Notes under the pieces: model-generated
What the model saw: the letters and a program-made list of their open reading frames with translations, nothing else
Told to the model about the DNA's origin: nothing
Database searches by the model: none
Program-made: the position numbers and the translations under genes
DNA from: Bryobacteraceae bacterium
GTDB lineage: Bacteria > Acidobacteriota > Terriglobia > Bryobacterales > Bryobacteraceae
NCBI GenBank assembly: GCA_029975915.1
Contig: JARKOC010000542.1
Coordinates: 241,226 to 305,225 of the forward strand
DNA: 64,000 nt
Direction: 5' to 3'
Shown: in pieces, positions 36,322 through 44,688 of the stretch
Position numbering within the stretch: position 1 is the stretch's first letter
Layout of the letters: the number at the start of each line of letters is the position of its first letter

Positions 36322-36831
36322 CTATGCCCACACGTCGTTCTTGCGAAGATCCCAGCCGCCGGATATTGCTCCAGCGGGTGTGCCGTCGCCTTTGATCGCG
36401 CGGTAGTGGACCTTGCATTGGCCGAATCGGAAGCTGACCGCCTCGGTGGGAACCTCCGACGATGGCCCGCTGTAGGAGTGCGATGAGATTACGACATCCT
36501 TGAACTCCCAGATCAGGTAGTCCAGAGGCTCGCCGCCCTTCAGCCCGATCCGGCGGGCTGTCATCTTCACGGTGTCAATGTGGTCGCCGCTGAACATCGT
36601 TTGGGCGATCTTCGGACCAGCCTTGCACATCATCTTCGTGAAGTGGAAGTCCTGCATCGAAACGCGGCCAGCCGTACCTTGGCCGCCGCCGAACTCGCCC
36701 AAGGCGGTCTGGGTGCAGCCAAATCCCCAGCCCATGAGCTCGATTTCGTTTTCGTGGCCCTTGCGCCGGCTCTCACCCGCAATGCCGTCAATCTTCAAGA
36801 AATAATCAGTTGATGTACTGATTCCTGCCAT
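36322..36831 (-). CDS. tssD: T6SS tube protein Hcp (copy 2)
   Basis: This 169-residue Hcp paralogue has FLKIDGIAGESRRKG at the N-terminus and the shared SMQDFHFTKMMCKAGPKI. It differs strongly from copy 1 outside these motifs, so it is an old paralogue, not a recent duplication. It lies 61 bases after tssC, with a perfect hairpin in between. Confidence 0.93.
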   Translation of the reverse strand: MAGISTSTDYFLKIDGIAGESRRKGHENEIELMGWGFGCTQTALGEFGGGQGTAGRVSMQDFHFTKMMCKAGPKIAQTMFSGDHIDTVKMTARRIGLKGGEPLDYLIWEFKDVVISSHSYSGPSSEVPTEAVSFRFGQCKVHYRAIKGDGTPAGAISGGWDLRKNDVWA

Positions 36832-36849
36832 GGTCTTTCCTCCGTCAGT

Positions 36850-36873
36850 GCCGGGCTTCTCGCGAAGCCCGGC
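36850..36873 (-). other. Perfect 10-bp hairpin between tssC and hcp2
   Basis: GCCGGGCTTC (36850-36859) pairs perfectly with its complement at 36864-36873 across a TCGC loop. It ends shortly before the hcp2 ribosome binding site and has no T-tract. Together with the hairpin after hcp1 it brackets the hcp pair. Confidence 0.55.
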
Positions 36874-36892
36874 GCATCCCTCTTTCTATGAC

Positions 36893-38386
36893 TTACTTGC
36901 GCGCTGACTGCGGAAGTTCGGCCACCAGCCTGAGCGAAACGCTCAGCTCGTCAAGCTGGAAGTGCGGCCTCAAAAACGCAACAGCCCGATAGGCCCCGGG
37001 TTTGCCCGGCACATCCAAAACTTCAACCTTGGCCTCGCGCAGCGGGAACTGCGCTTTGGCTTGGGCCGAAGCGGTGTCGTCGGGCGTGACATAGTTAGAA
37101 ATCCACCGGTTGAGGAACGACTCGCAGTCCTTCCTCGACATGAAGCTGCCGATCTTGTCTCGCATCATGGACTTCATGTAGTGGGCGAACCGGCTCACCG
37201 CCAGAATGTAAGGCAACTGCGCCGACAACCTGGCGTTGGCGTTGGCAGCTTCCTTGTCGTATAGCTTCGGCTTCTGGCAACTTTGGACGCTGAAGAAGGC
37301 CGCGTAGTCGGTCCCTTTGCAGTGAACCAGGGGCGCGAAGCCGAGATCGGCCAGTTCCTTCTCGCGGCGATCGGTAATGATTGTCTCGGTCGGACACTTC
37401 ATCGCTACATCGCCCGAGTCGGTGTAGAAGGTATGTACGGGTAGCCCCTCAACAAGGCCGCCGCCCTCGACACCGCGGATCGCGGCGCACCAACCGTAGC
37501 GCGAAAACGCCTGGCTGATCCGCGCTCCCAGGGCGAAGCTGGCGTTCCCCCAAAGGTACTTCTCGTGCGTCATTCCGTCGACGGCTTCCTCATAGTTGAA
37601 TCCGTCGACCGCCTTGGTCTCCCGGCCATAGGGAACCCGCATCAGGACGCGCGGCATCGTCAAGCAGACGTAACGCGAATCCTCGTTCATGCGGAAGCCC
37701 TTGTAGCGGGCATACTCGGTCGTGTCGAATACCTTGCCAAGGTCGCGCGGCGTATCCAGGCTCGTGAAATCCTCGAGATTGAACATGTCCGCGCTTGAGG
37801 CGGCGATAAACGGAGCGTGCGCCGCCGCTGCTACCTGGCTGATTCTCTCCAGCAGTTCGATGTCCTCCGGACCCTTGCCAAAGTAGTAGTCGCTGACAAG
37901 CGCGGCGAATGGCTCGCCGCCAAAGACGCCGAACTCCTCTTCGTAGATCTTCTTGAAAGCGTTGCTCTGATCGAACTCCGGCACGCGCTGCAAGTCGCGC
38001 AACATCTCCTTTTTGGAGACGTTCAAAACCTTGATCTTGCAGTTCGGTCCAGTCTCGCTCTGTTCGAGCAGGTAGCGCAGTCCGCGCCATGTGGCTTCTA
38101 GTCTCTGGAAATCCGGGTGATGTAGAACCGCGTTCAGTTGGAGAGACAGCAGGTGGTCGATCTGGGCGATCCGCTGGTTGATCATCGCCTCGATATCGGC
38201 CGAGACCATCATCTCGCCCTGCAGGATCTGGTTGACGAACTCGCCCACCAGCGTCTTGCCCCACTGCTTTTGCTTCTCGTCCTTGGCCAGCCGGCCCTTT
38301 TCGACAATTTGGTCGAGAAGGCTGACCTCTTCCACTTTCGCGGCCGCCGGCGCAGCCGGAGCGGCTTGCTTCTGAGCTTTCGCCAT
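36893..38386 (-). CDS. tssC: T6SS sheath protein TssC (VipB)
   Basis: This 497-residue large sheath subunit carries the conserved HPDFQRLEATWRGLRYLLEQ (about residues 87-106) and, near the C-terminus, FAHYMKSMMRDKIGSFMS with the following SFLNRWISNYV. With TssB it builds the contractile sheath around the Hcp tube. Length is normal for the family. It begins 3 bases after tssB. Confidence 0.96.
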   Translation of the reverse strand: MAKAQKQAAPAAPAAAKVEEVSLLDQIVEKGRLAKDEKQKQWGKTLVGEFVNQILQGEMMVSADIEAMINQRIAQIDHLLSLQLNAVLHHPDFQRLEATWRGLRYLLEQSETGPNCKIKVLNVSKKEMLRDLQRVPEFDQSNAFKKIYEEEFGVFGGEPFAALVSDYYFGKGPEDIELLERISQVAAAAHAPFIAASSADMFNLEDFTSLDTPRDLGKVFDTTEYARYKGFRMNEDSRYVCLTMPRVLMRVPYGRETKAVDGFNYEEAVDGMTHEKYLWGNASFALGARISQAFSRYGWCAAIRGVEGGGLVEGLPVHTFYTDSGDVAMKCPTETIITDRREKELADLGFAPLVHCKGTDYAAFFSVQSCQKPKLYDKEAANANARLSAQLPYILAVSRFAHYMKSMMRDKIGSFMSRKDCESFLNRWISNYVTPDDTASAQAKAQFPLREAKVEVLDVPGKPGAYRAVAFLRPHFQLDELSVSLRLVAELPQSARK

Positions 38387-38389
38387 GGC

Positions 38390-38914
38390 TTACTCCTCCT
38401 CTTCCTTCTTCATGCTGCCGAGTTCACCCTTGAGCTTTTCCAACGATTCGGTGTTCGACATCACATCCTGCAGAAGATGCTCCAGCTTCTCATTGCCTTG
38501 AAGAGTACCCCTCAAGTCGCTCAGCTTTTCGCGCAATTCCAGAAGGTCGCGCAACGGCTTTACCTGGCGCGCGACGCGTTCCGGCTCGAAATCCTCCATA
38601 CTGCTGAAACGCAGATCCACGCCAATCTTGCCGGCATTGGGATCTTCGCTCAGCTTGTTTTCCACGGTGAAGGCCACCCGCGGATTCATACTCGCCAGGA
38701 CACTATCGAAGTTGTCCGGCGTCACCTCGACGAAACGCCTCTCCTTCAGGCGTGGCAACGGCTCCTCGGGCTTACCGCTCAAGTCCGCCAGCACGCCCAT
38801 GACGAACGGTATCTCCTTGATCTCGATCGCGTCGCCCACTTCCACGTCGTAGGTAACGTGGACACGTGGCGCGCGGACGCGCTCGAGCTTCGCATGGACA
38901 CTTTCTCTAGCCAT
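38390..38914 (-). CDS. tssB: T6SS sheath protein TssB (VipA)
   Basis: The 174-residue small sheath subunit shows RVHVTYDVEVGDAIEIKEIPFVMGVLADLSG in its N-terminal half and the typical VDLRFSSMEDFEPERVARQV. A highly charged Glu/Lys tail ends the protein. AGGAGGA precedes the ATG. A promoter-like sequence lies upstream, so tssB may start a separate transcript running through the sheath, tube and baseplate genes. Confidence 0.95.
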   Translation of the reverse strand: MARESVHAKLERVRAPRVHVTYDVEVGDAIEIKEIPFVMGVLADLSGKPEEPLPRLKERRFVEVTPDNFDSVLASMNPRVAFTVENKLSEDPNAGKIGVDLRFSSMEDFEPERVARQVKPLRDLLELREKLSDLRGTLQGNEKLEHLLQDVMSNTESLEKLKGELGSMKKEEEE

Positions 38915-38958
38915 TCTTCCTCCTAACGCTTCGGCTGCATCACACTAGCGATGGTCTG

Positions 38959-38987
38959 ACTCTAATTCCAAACTGCGCCGCCGTCAA
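38959..38987 (-). promoter_or_regulatory. Probable sigma-70-type promoter upstream of tssB
   Basis: On the minus strand TTGACG (38982-38987) is followed after exactly 17 bases by TAGAGT (38959-38964). These match the -35 and -10 consensus at 5 and 4 of 6 positions. The predicted transcript would have a leader of about 40 bases before tssB. The tssM-tssB gap (113 bases) is the largest between tssK1 and hcp2. Confidence 0.42.
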
Positions 38988-39027
38988 GCGTGGCGGGTTG
39001 AGCCGTTCTCTACCTCATATAGCGGAA

Positions 39028-42000
39028 TCATTGTGCGGCTTGACTCACACATTGGAATCCCGCGAGGTAGTTTCTTTGGAAAATTGGCGCCGAAGTCCCC
39101 ATGTCCAGGTAATACCGGACCGTGAGCGGACGTCCATCGCCCAGCCGCATCGGCTGGCCAGAAGTCTTCGGCACCCACTCAAAACTGAATCCAGAGCCGC
39201 TTGGCTGCCAGCGTTCGGCTTCAGCGAACAGCCGGAAAACGGCCCACAGCCCGTCATAGCTGAGCCAGCCCAATTCCGGCCCGCCCAGGCTCCCAGCGAG
39301 CCGCGCTTCCCTGGCGCCCCGGCCGGGCCAAGTAAAGCTGGCCTGCTGCCCGCCAGCGCCGGTGGACTTCAATTCCTGCCCGTCCAGCCTCAGCGTCAAC
39401 CTCTGCACACCTTCCGATCCAAGCGCCCGGATCGTGTAGTTGACCATCGGCTCCTGCGAAGCGCCGTTCTTATAGAGCGCATCCGAGAACGAAGCCGCCC
39501 TGTTGAAAAAGCGCAGAAACGCTGGCGTGATCCGGATACCCGACGACGACGGATTCGGCACGAACTGCGCGCCCTGACGGATCAGGTGATTCTTCAGCGT
39601 CGATTCGTAGAAAACCCAAAGCGACCCGTTCTGCGGCCGGAACACCGAGTTCACCTCTTCGATCGAAGCGTCGATTCTCGAGTTCGTATCGAACGGGTAT
39701 TTCTTAGTCAGGTTCCCGAACTCCACGCAGAACTGACGCGCCGCCCCGTTCACCTGCGCCGGCCCAAGCCGCCCCAGCAGATTCTCCACATACGTGATCG
39801 GATCTTCCAGATGCTTCTGCACCATCTGGTCCACCCGGCCTTCTTTGTCGATTCGGAAGCCCTGAGCAACTTGGCGCGCCGCCTGCTTGGCCTGCGCCGC
39901 CATCGACAGCGTCTGCCCAACCGCCGGATCCTGCGGATTGTTCGCCCTTGCGGCCTGCTCAAGCGATGCCTGGAGGCCGAGCAACCCATTCATATACATC
40001 TGGTTGGTCTGGCCGATGTAACGGTCCGTGCACCCGGCCGGGGTCACGTACTGCGCCGGCTGCAACGCGTCCTTCACCTCCTGCACCGTCGCCGCGGACG
40101 TGTTCTCACTGGCGACGCAGATCATCGCTAGCAAGTAGCTCTGCGCGCCTGACAACTGGCCCAGCTTCCGCACCGCGTCATCCAGGCTCGCATACCGCAC
40201 CACCGCCCCGCCGCGAATGTACTCGCGCCAGTTGCCCATGAAATCGGCCCGGTACCGCGCCAGCAGATCCTGTTGGATCTTGGCGCGATCGACGGCCGAA
40301 GCCGTCTGCGGCCCGAGCACCCACTCCTCTCCGGCGAAGTACTCGTCGAACTTCTTTGTGATCGCTTCCTCCATGAACAGCCAGCCGCCCTTGCTGAAAG
40401 CTCCCAGAATCTCCTTGTTGTTCATCACGTAGGAGGCCGATCCGGGGAACTGGCGGTTGAAGTTGATCGACGGATGTTTCTTGCCAGCCTCGGCCAGCAT
40501 GTACTGGTAGATCCTCTCGGTCGCGGCGAACTGCGCCAGGTACTTCCGCGTCTTCTCGATCGCTGCCGCGTCATTCTCTGAGCTGAACGGGTTGGCGATC
40601 TTCAACTCGTCGGAATAAAAGTCAAACTGCATCCGCGCAAGACGCCGGCGTTCCTCGTCAGCCTGCGCCTTGCCCTGCCAGCGGCTCAACAACAGCGGAG
40701 ACAGCCACATCCTCGTGCTCTTGTCGTGATGCGACGTCGTCATGAGGTAGCCCTTGAGCGTGTCGTAGGTGTACTGATAGTCGTCATTCGGCCCCGGAGC
40801 CGGCGGCAGCCGGCGCATCCAGTCCAACCAGCCGCCTTGAATCTGCCCGAACAACAGTTGGTGGAACTTGCCGAAATACAGCTTGCGCACCGTCGGCAGC
40901 AGCGAGTCCCCGGTGTAAAGGCCCCACCTCATGCTCCACGGCGCCCCCTCGCGGGAGTAGCGGGAAAGCAGTTCGGCATTTTGCCGCAAACCTTCCAATC
41001 GCCTTAGCGCATCGGCCGGCGCCAGGTTCTGGCTGTCGGTCTGGGCCATCCCGATCGCCTGAACCGACTCCTTCACCTCGGCCTGCAATCCGCGGTTCTT
41101 AAAATAAGATACCGTCCAGGCCGTCAGCAGCAGCAGTGACAACACCGCCGCCCCCGCGAAAAGGCCCCGCCGCGCCATGTCGGTCCCAACGCTCCGGGCG
41201 CTGGCCCCGAATGCGGCCTGATCTTTCAGGATCACCTCGTTGAACAGCCTGTGGGTGAAAACCCATTGCGGCAACCGCCTGGTTTGGACCGATGGCGCCG
41301 CCTGAGCTTCCATGGCGGCTCCGCCGAACACTCCAGTGGCGTCGGAGAGGTTTCCTTGCGCCGGACGCCTCTGCCTGACCGCCTCGCGCACTTCGATCGG
41401 CCGGACACCCGAAAAATACAGCCCCCGCAGATACGGGCTCGTCTGCAACTGGCTCGGCCGGCACAACTCGACCGTGAATTGCACCAGCATCTGGCGCAAT
41501 TTCCGGAACTCCCTCGGGAACTCATAAATCCCCGGCAGTTTCGCCGCGTTATGCTCGCGCTTCAGCATCGGCGAACGGTAGTCGGCCAGCCCCAGGAACA
41601 GATCCCGCATAGCCATCGTCAGCCGCCGGGTCTCTTGCTCGGCGTAGACACCGGCCCCCTGGCCTAGAGCCAGCGGAACCGTCACGCCAACCACCTGGCG
41701 CGACTCTTCATCGCTCAGGTTCGAGACATACTCCGTGAAAAACGGAATCCTGTCGCATCGCGTGAACAGAACATACACCGGCAACTGAACTCCAAGCGCC
41801 CGGCTCACTTCGCCCAGCCTTGCGTTCAACCGCCGCGCGATGGCCGTCGTGTTCTCAAGCGCGCCAGGCTGCAGGAACTTCTCCGCATCCATGAACACAA
41901 CCACGGACCTTGGCGCCTGCCGGCCCCCGCCAAACAGAGATCTCAGCCGTGCCGGCTGAAGACGCCGCAGGATTGCGTTCCACCGGCCAGCATCCTCGAG

Positions 42001-42489
42001 GACCTTGCCTCCGGCCTCCACCACCACCACGTCCCGCGCGAACCACAGGTTCACCGCGCGCGTCGGAACGACGTAGCCTTCCTGATAGACGTGGCCTGCG
42101 AGCAGTTCCGCATCCAGGCCGCTGTTGACGATTGTCGACGACTTCGCCGATCCCTCATCTCCCAGCGCCAGCACCAAAGGCAGCGTGCCGATGCGAGCCT
42201 CGCGTCCCAACCTTGAAGCTGCCAGTTTCGCTTCCGCGTCGCGGAACATCGGCTCCAGCATCTCGGCTTCCGCCGGCAAAGCTCCGCCCCCTCCCGACAG
42301 GCCGCCGCCACGCTTTGCTTTCCACCAAAGCCACAGGCCTCCGGCCAGGATGCCCAGGGCCATCAGGGCGAGCCTGACATTGAACGCGGCCCGGCCGCTC
42401 AACCCCATGACGTCGACCAGCACCCACATCATCGCGGTGTAAGAGACCACCGACAATGCCGCAATCAGGTAATAAGACATCGGCTGCAT
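39028..42489 (-). CDS. tssM: T6SS membrane complex protein TssM (IcmF)
   Basis: This is a 1153-residue inner-membrane core component. Two N-terminal membrane spans (about 5-28 and 37-57), a cytoplasmic GTPase-like domain with Walker-A-like GDEGSAKS (110-117), a third span (about 442-463) and a large periplasmic region ending in the beta-rich IcmF C-terminal domain are visible. In the P-loop an alanine replaces the glycine before the lysine, so nucleotide binding may be weakened. TssM normally contacts the TssJ lipoprotein; no tssJ gene is present here. It starts 11 bases after tssL. Confidence 0.95.
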   Translation of the reverse strand: MQPMSYYLIAALSVVSYTAMMWVLVDVMGLSGRAAFNVRLALMALGILAGGLWLWWKAKRGGGLSGGGGALPAEAEMLEPMFRDAEAKLAASRLGREARIGTLPLVLALGDEGSAKSSTIVNSGLDAELLAGHVYQEGYVVPTRAVNLWFARDVVVVEAGGKVLEDAGRWNAILRRLQPARLRSLFGGGRQAPRSVVVFMDAEKFLQPGALENTTAIARRLNARLGEVSRALGVQLPVYVLFTRCDRIPFFTEYVSNLSDEESRQVVGVTVPLALGQGAGVYAEQETRRLTMAMRDLFLGLADYRSPMLKREHNAAKLPGIYEFPREFRKLRQMLVQFTVELCRPSQLQTSPYLRGLYFSGVRPIEVREAVRQRRPAQGNLSDATGVFGGAAMEAQAAPSVQTRRLPQWVFTHRLFNEVILKDQAAFGASARSVGTDMARRGLFAGAAVLSLLLLTAWTVSYFKNRGLQAEVKESVQAIGMAQTDSQNLAPADALRRLEGLRQNAELLSRYSREGAPWSMRWGLYTGDSLLPTVRKLYFGKFHQLLFGQIQGGWLDWMRRLPPAPGPNDDYQYTYDTLKGYLMTTSHHDKSTRMWLSPLLLSRWQGKAQADEERRRLARMQFDFYSDELKIANPFSSENDAAAIEKTRKYLAQFAATERIYQYMLAEAGKKHPSINFNRQFPGSASYVMNNKEILGAFSKGGWLFMEEAITKKFDEYFAGEEWVLGPQTASAVDRAKIQQDLLARYRADFMGNWREYIRGGAVVRYASLDDAVRKLGQLSGAQSYLLAMICVASENTSAATVQEVKDALQPAQYVTPAGCTDRYIGQTNQMYMNGLLGLQASLEQAARANNPQDPAVGQTLSMAAQAKQAARQVAQGFRIDKEGRVDQMVQKHLEDPITYVENLLGRLGPAQVNGAARQFCVEFGNLTKKYPFDTNSRIDASIEEVNSVFRPQNGSLWVFYESTLKNHLIRQGAQFVPNPSSSGIRITPAFLRFFNRAASFSDALYKNGASQEPMVNYTIRALGSEGVQRLTLRLDGQELKSTGAGGQQASFTWPGRGAREARLAGSLGGPELGWLSYDGLWAVFRLFAEAERWQPSGSGFSFEWVPKTSGQPMRLGDGRPLTVRYYLDMGTSAPIFQRNYLAGFQCVSQAAQ

Positions 42490-42500
42490 CGTCTTCCTCC

Positions 42501-43226
42501 TTACCGCGCCATGGTCCCAGCCATGCTCTCAAGACCCGAAAGGCCCGAACTGAGCAGCGCTTTGTACATGACGAAACAGATCACGGCCAGCCCGGCGCAC
42601 CCGCACGCCACCCACATCAACCGCTTCACCCAGGCGTCCGTCGCTCCCTGGACAAACGCCTGGTGTGGAATCCTCCAATAGGGGGAAATCTCCCCGTGCG
42701 GCTGCCGGATCCTCCTGATCTTGTCTTCCACCGCCTCAATGATGGCGTGCAACTCGCCTCGCCCGCTCAGGCTGTAGCGCCCCGCGAAACCCAGCAATAG
42801 ACATTGCTGGTGAACTTCCAGCAGGTCGGCTAGTTCCTGAGTTTCACGCCGGCCCAGAAGGTGTTTCAGATTCTCGAAGAAGATCTCGCCTGCTGTGTGG
42901 CGGCCGAACATCTCTTCCTGGAGCGGCTTCCGGACCCACTCGGCGAATGCGGGATTCTGCAGGTTGAGGATGGATTCGTCCAAAAACGCCACCGTCGCGA
43001 AGACCGCCAGCCGGATGTCCTCCTCGACGTAGCCCAGCCGCGTCGCCTCCTGATGGGCCGCTCTCATTGCCGCCCTCACCTGCTGCCTGAACAACTCCGC
43101 ATCGCTGACGTCCTGCCGGCCCGACCTGAGCCGGACGATCGCCGTCAGCACCTCCTGAAATGCCAGCGCGAGGTTTTCCGTTCTTCTCTGCTGGGGCGCG
43201 CTCGATTGTGCCTCATTCGGATTCAT
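42501..43226 (-). CDS. tssL: T6SS membrane complex protein TssL (DotU family)
   Basis: This is a 241-residue DotU-type protein. The cytoplasmic domain has EDIRLAVFATVAFLDESILN and GEIFFENLKHLLGRR, followed by ELADLLEVHQQCLLLGFAGRY, all typical. A single membrane span (about 200-222) sits near the C-terminus, with no OmpA-like peptidoglycan-binding extension. The start at 43226 lies 4 bases after the tssK1 stop; the longer frame overlaps tssK1 and is not family-like. Confidence 0.94.
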   Translation of the reverse strand: MNPNEAQSSAPQQRRTENLALAFQEVLTAIVRLRSGRQDVSDAELFRQQVRAAMRAAHQEATRLGYVEEDIRLAVFATVAFLDESILNLQNPAFAEWVRKPLQEEMFGRHTAGEIFFENLKHLLGRRETQELADLLEVHQQCLLLGFAGRYSLSGRGELHAIIEAVEDKIRRIRQPHGEISPYWRIPHQAFVQGATDAWVKRLMWVACGCAGLAVICFVMYKALLSSGLSGLESMAGTMAR

Positions 43227-43230
43227 GTCT

Positions 43231-44571
43231 CTATGACTCCAACACCACCAAAAGCTCCACGTCCGGATCGGGCAGTTCGCCCGGGACGTACAATCCCAGT
43301 TCCCGCGTTGCCACCATGTGATCCCAACAGGGACCGGACCGGTCCACGCCAAAATACTGGAAATCCACCCGCGGCGAAATCGCCGGAGGCGCCACCGGCA
43401 GGTGCTTCATCGTCAGGCCCGGCAGCGCGCGCTGAACCAACTTGGGCAGAAACTCCTTTGAACACAGCTTCACCAGCCGGGGCGTGGCCGACAATATCTC
43501 GGATTCCCCGATCTTCGACCGGATCGCGAATATCCACCGGGAGTGTGACAGGACTCGCTCATCCGTGATCTTTGCTTCCCAAAAGTACGCCGCCCGGCGG
43601 GTGAGCGGAATCGAAACGAAGTTCGAGGGAACCACAAGCTCAAGATGGGTACGGATGTGGTGGTCGAGGTTCGCGAACACCTCGGTCAGGTCTCGGTGGT
43701 TGTACAGCGGCAGTGATGCGGGGTGTGAATCGATCCCAAAAGTGCAAAGCGCCCCCGCCAGACGCGCCATCTCACGGTACAACTCCTCCGGATGTGACGC
43801 CCTTGTCGAAAGCAAATGGCGTAACGGAGCCAGCCCGGCGTTGACCGAATGCAGAAACCAGGCGTTGCTGATGCCCTGCGCCGAGAAGCCTGCCGCGGTG
43901 CCTGCGGAGAGGTCCTTCGGTTTCACCACCGACCGGCTCTTGTCCTCAAGCAGTTCGACCAGCCTGCGCAGAATGATCAGCAGCCGCTCGCTGCCCTGAA
44001 TCTGGAGCAGCGGCGGAATGAACTGCGGATCAGTCGCATAATTGCCGCTGCCCTCCCGCCGCACCCTGGCCACGGCCAGGGCGACTTCGCCTTCGATTTC
44101 GTTCTTCGCCAGCAAGCGGAAGTTCTTGCTGGCCATCTTCACCGGCTGTTCGTCGCCGCCTGTCCATTCATCGGTCAATGTCACTTCGGTGGACGAATAA
44201 CGCGCCTCTCTCTCGCCCCCATCCACCAACTGCGTCCTGTCGGCGGCCGGTTGGATCGCCAGGTAGATGTCGGCATGATCGTCGATGGGAGAGATCAGAT
44301 CACCCAGGTTCCTCGGATCGGGAAGTGCGTCGGACTCAGGCAACAGGAAGACGAGCCCGTCCGGCATGATCCCCCGCGCGTAGTTCAGAGCGAACACGCC
44401 GTTCTTCAGCGCTTCCTGATCTACCTGCACTCCGCTCAGCCCCCACGGCTCGAAGCCTAACGCTTCCGAAGAGAAGTGCAAAAGGCTCTCGAAATAACGG
44501 TTCTGCGCCTGGAAGTGTTGAGGGCCAAGGTGCATGCCCTCACTCCAGACGACTCGCGAAAGGCTCTTCAT
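43231..44571 (-). CDS. tssK: T6SS baseplate adaptor TssK (copy 1)
   Basis: The 446-residue trimeric TssK connects the baseplate to the TssL/TssM membrane complex. The N-terminus VVWSEGMHLGPQHFQAQNRYFESLL is the family signature. It heads the tssK-tssL-tssM cluster behind an AGGAGGG site. A second, divergent tssK lies beyond the proline-rich gene. Confidence 0.95.
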   Translation of the reverse strand: MKSLSRVVWSEGMHLGPQHFQAQNRYFESLLHFSSEALGFEPWGLSGVQVDQEALKNGVFALNYARGIMPDGLVFLLPESDALPDPRNLGDLISPIDDHADIYLAIQPAADRTQLVDGGEREARYSSTEVTLTDEWTGGDEQPVKMASKNFRLLAKNEIEGEVALAVARVRREGSGNYATDPQFIPPLLQIQGSERLLIILRRLVELLEDKSRSVVKPKDLSAGTAAGFSAQGISNAWFLHSVNAGLAPLRHLLSTRASHPEELYREMARLAGALCTFGIDSHPASLPLYNHRDLTEVFANLDHHIRTHLELVVPSNFVSIPLTRRAAYFWEAKITDERVLSHSRWIFAIRSKIGESEILSATPRLVKLCSKEFLPKLVQRALPGLTMKHLPVAPPAISPRVDFQYFGVDRSGPCWDHMVATRELGLYVPGELPDPDVELLVVLES

Positions 44572-44659
44572 CCCTCCTGCCTTCCTCCCCGCCTCACTGT
44601 TTCACTCCTCCATCGATTCCGCCTCCGGCATCCCAGCCGAAAGCACTCTGTCTGAGTCC

Positions 44660-44666
44660 TATAATA
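44660..44666 (+). promoter_or_regulatory. TATAAT-type -10 element before the proline-rich gene
   Basis: A perfect TATAAT lies about 29 bases before the ATG at 44689 in the only AT-rich stretch of the divergent tssK1/proline-rich intergenic region. No good -35 element is seen at the right distance. Confidence 0.35.
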
Positions 44667-44688
44667 GTAACTACTTTTTAAGGGATGG

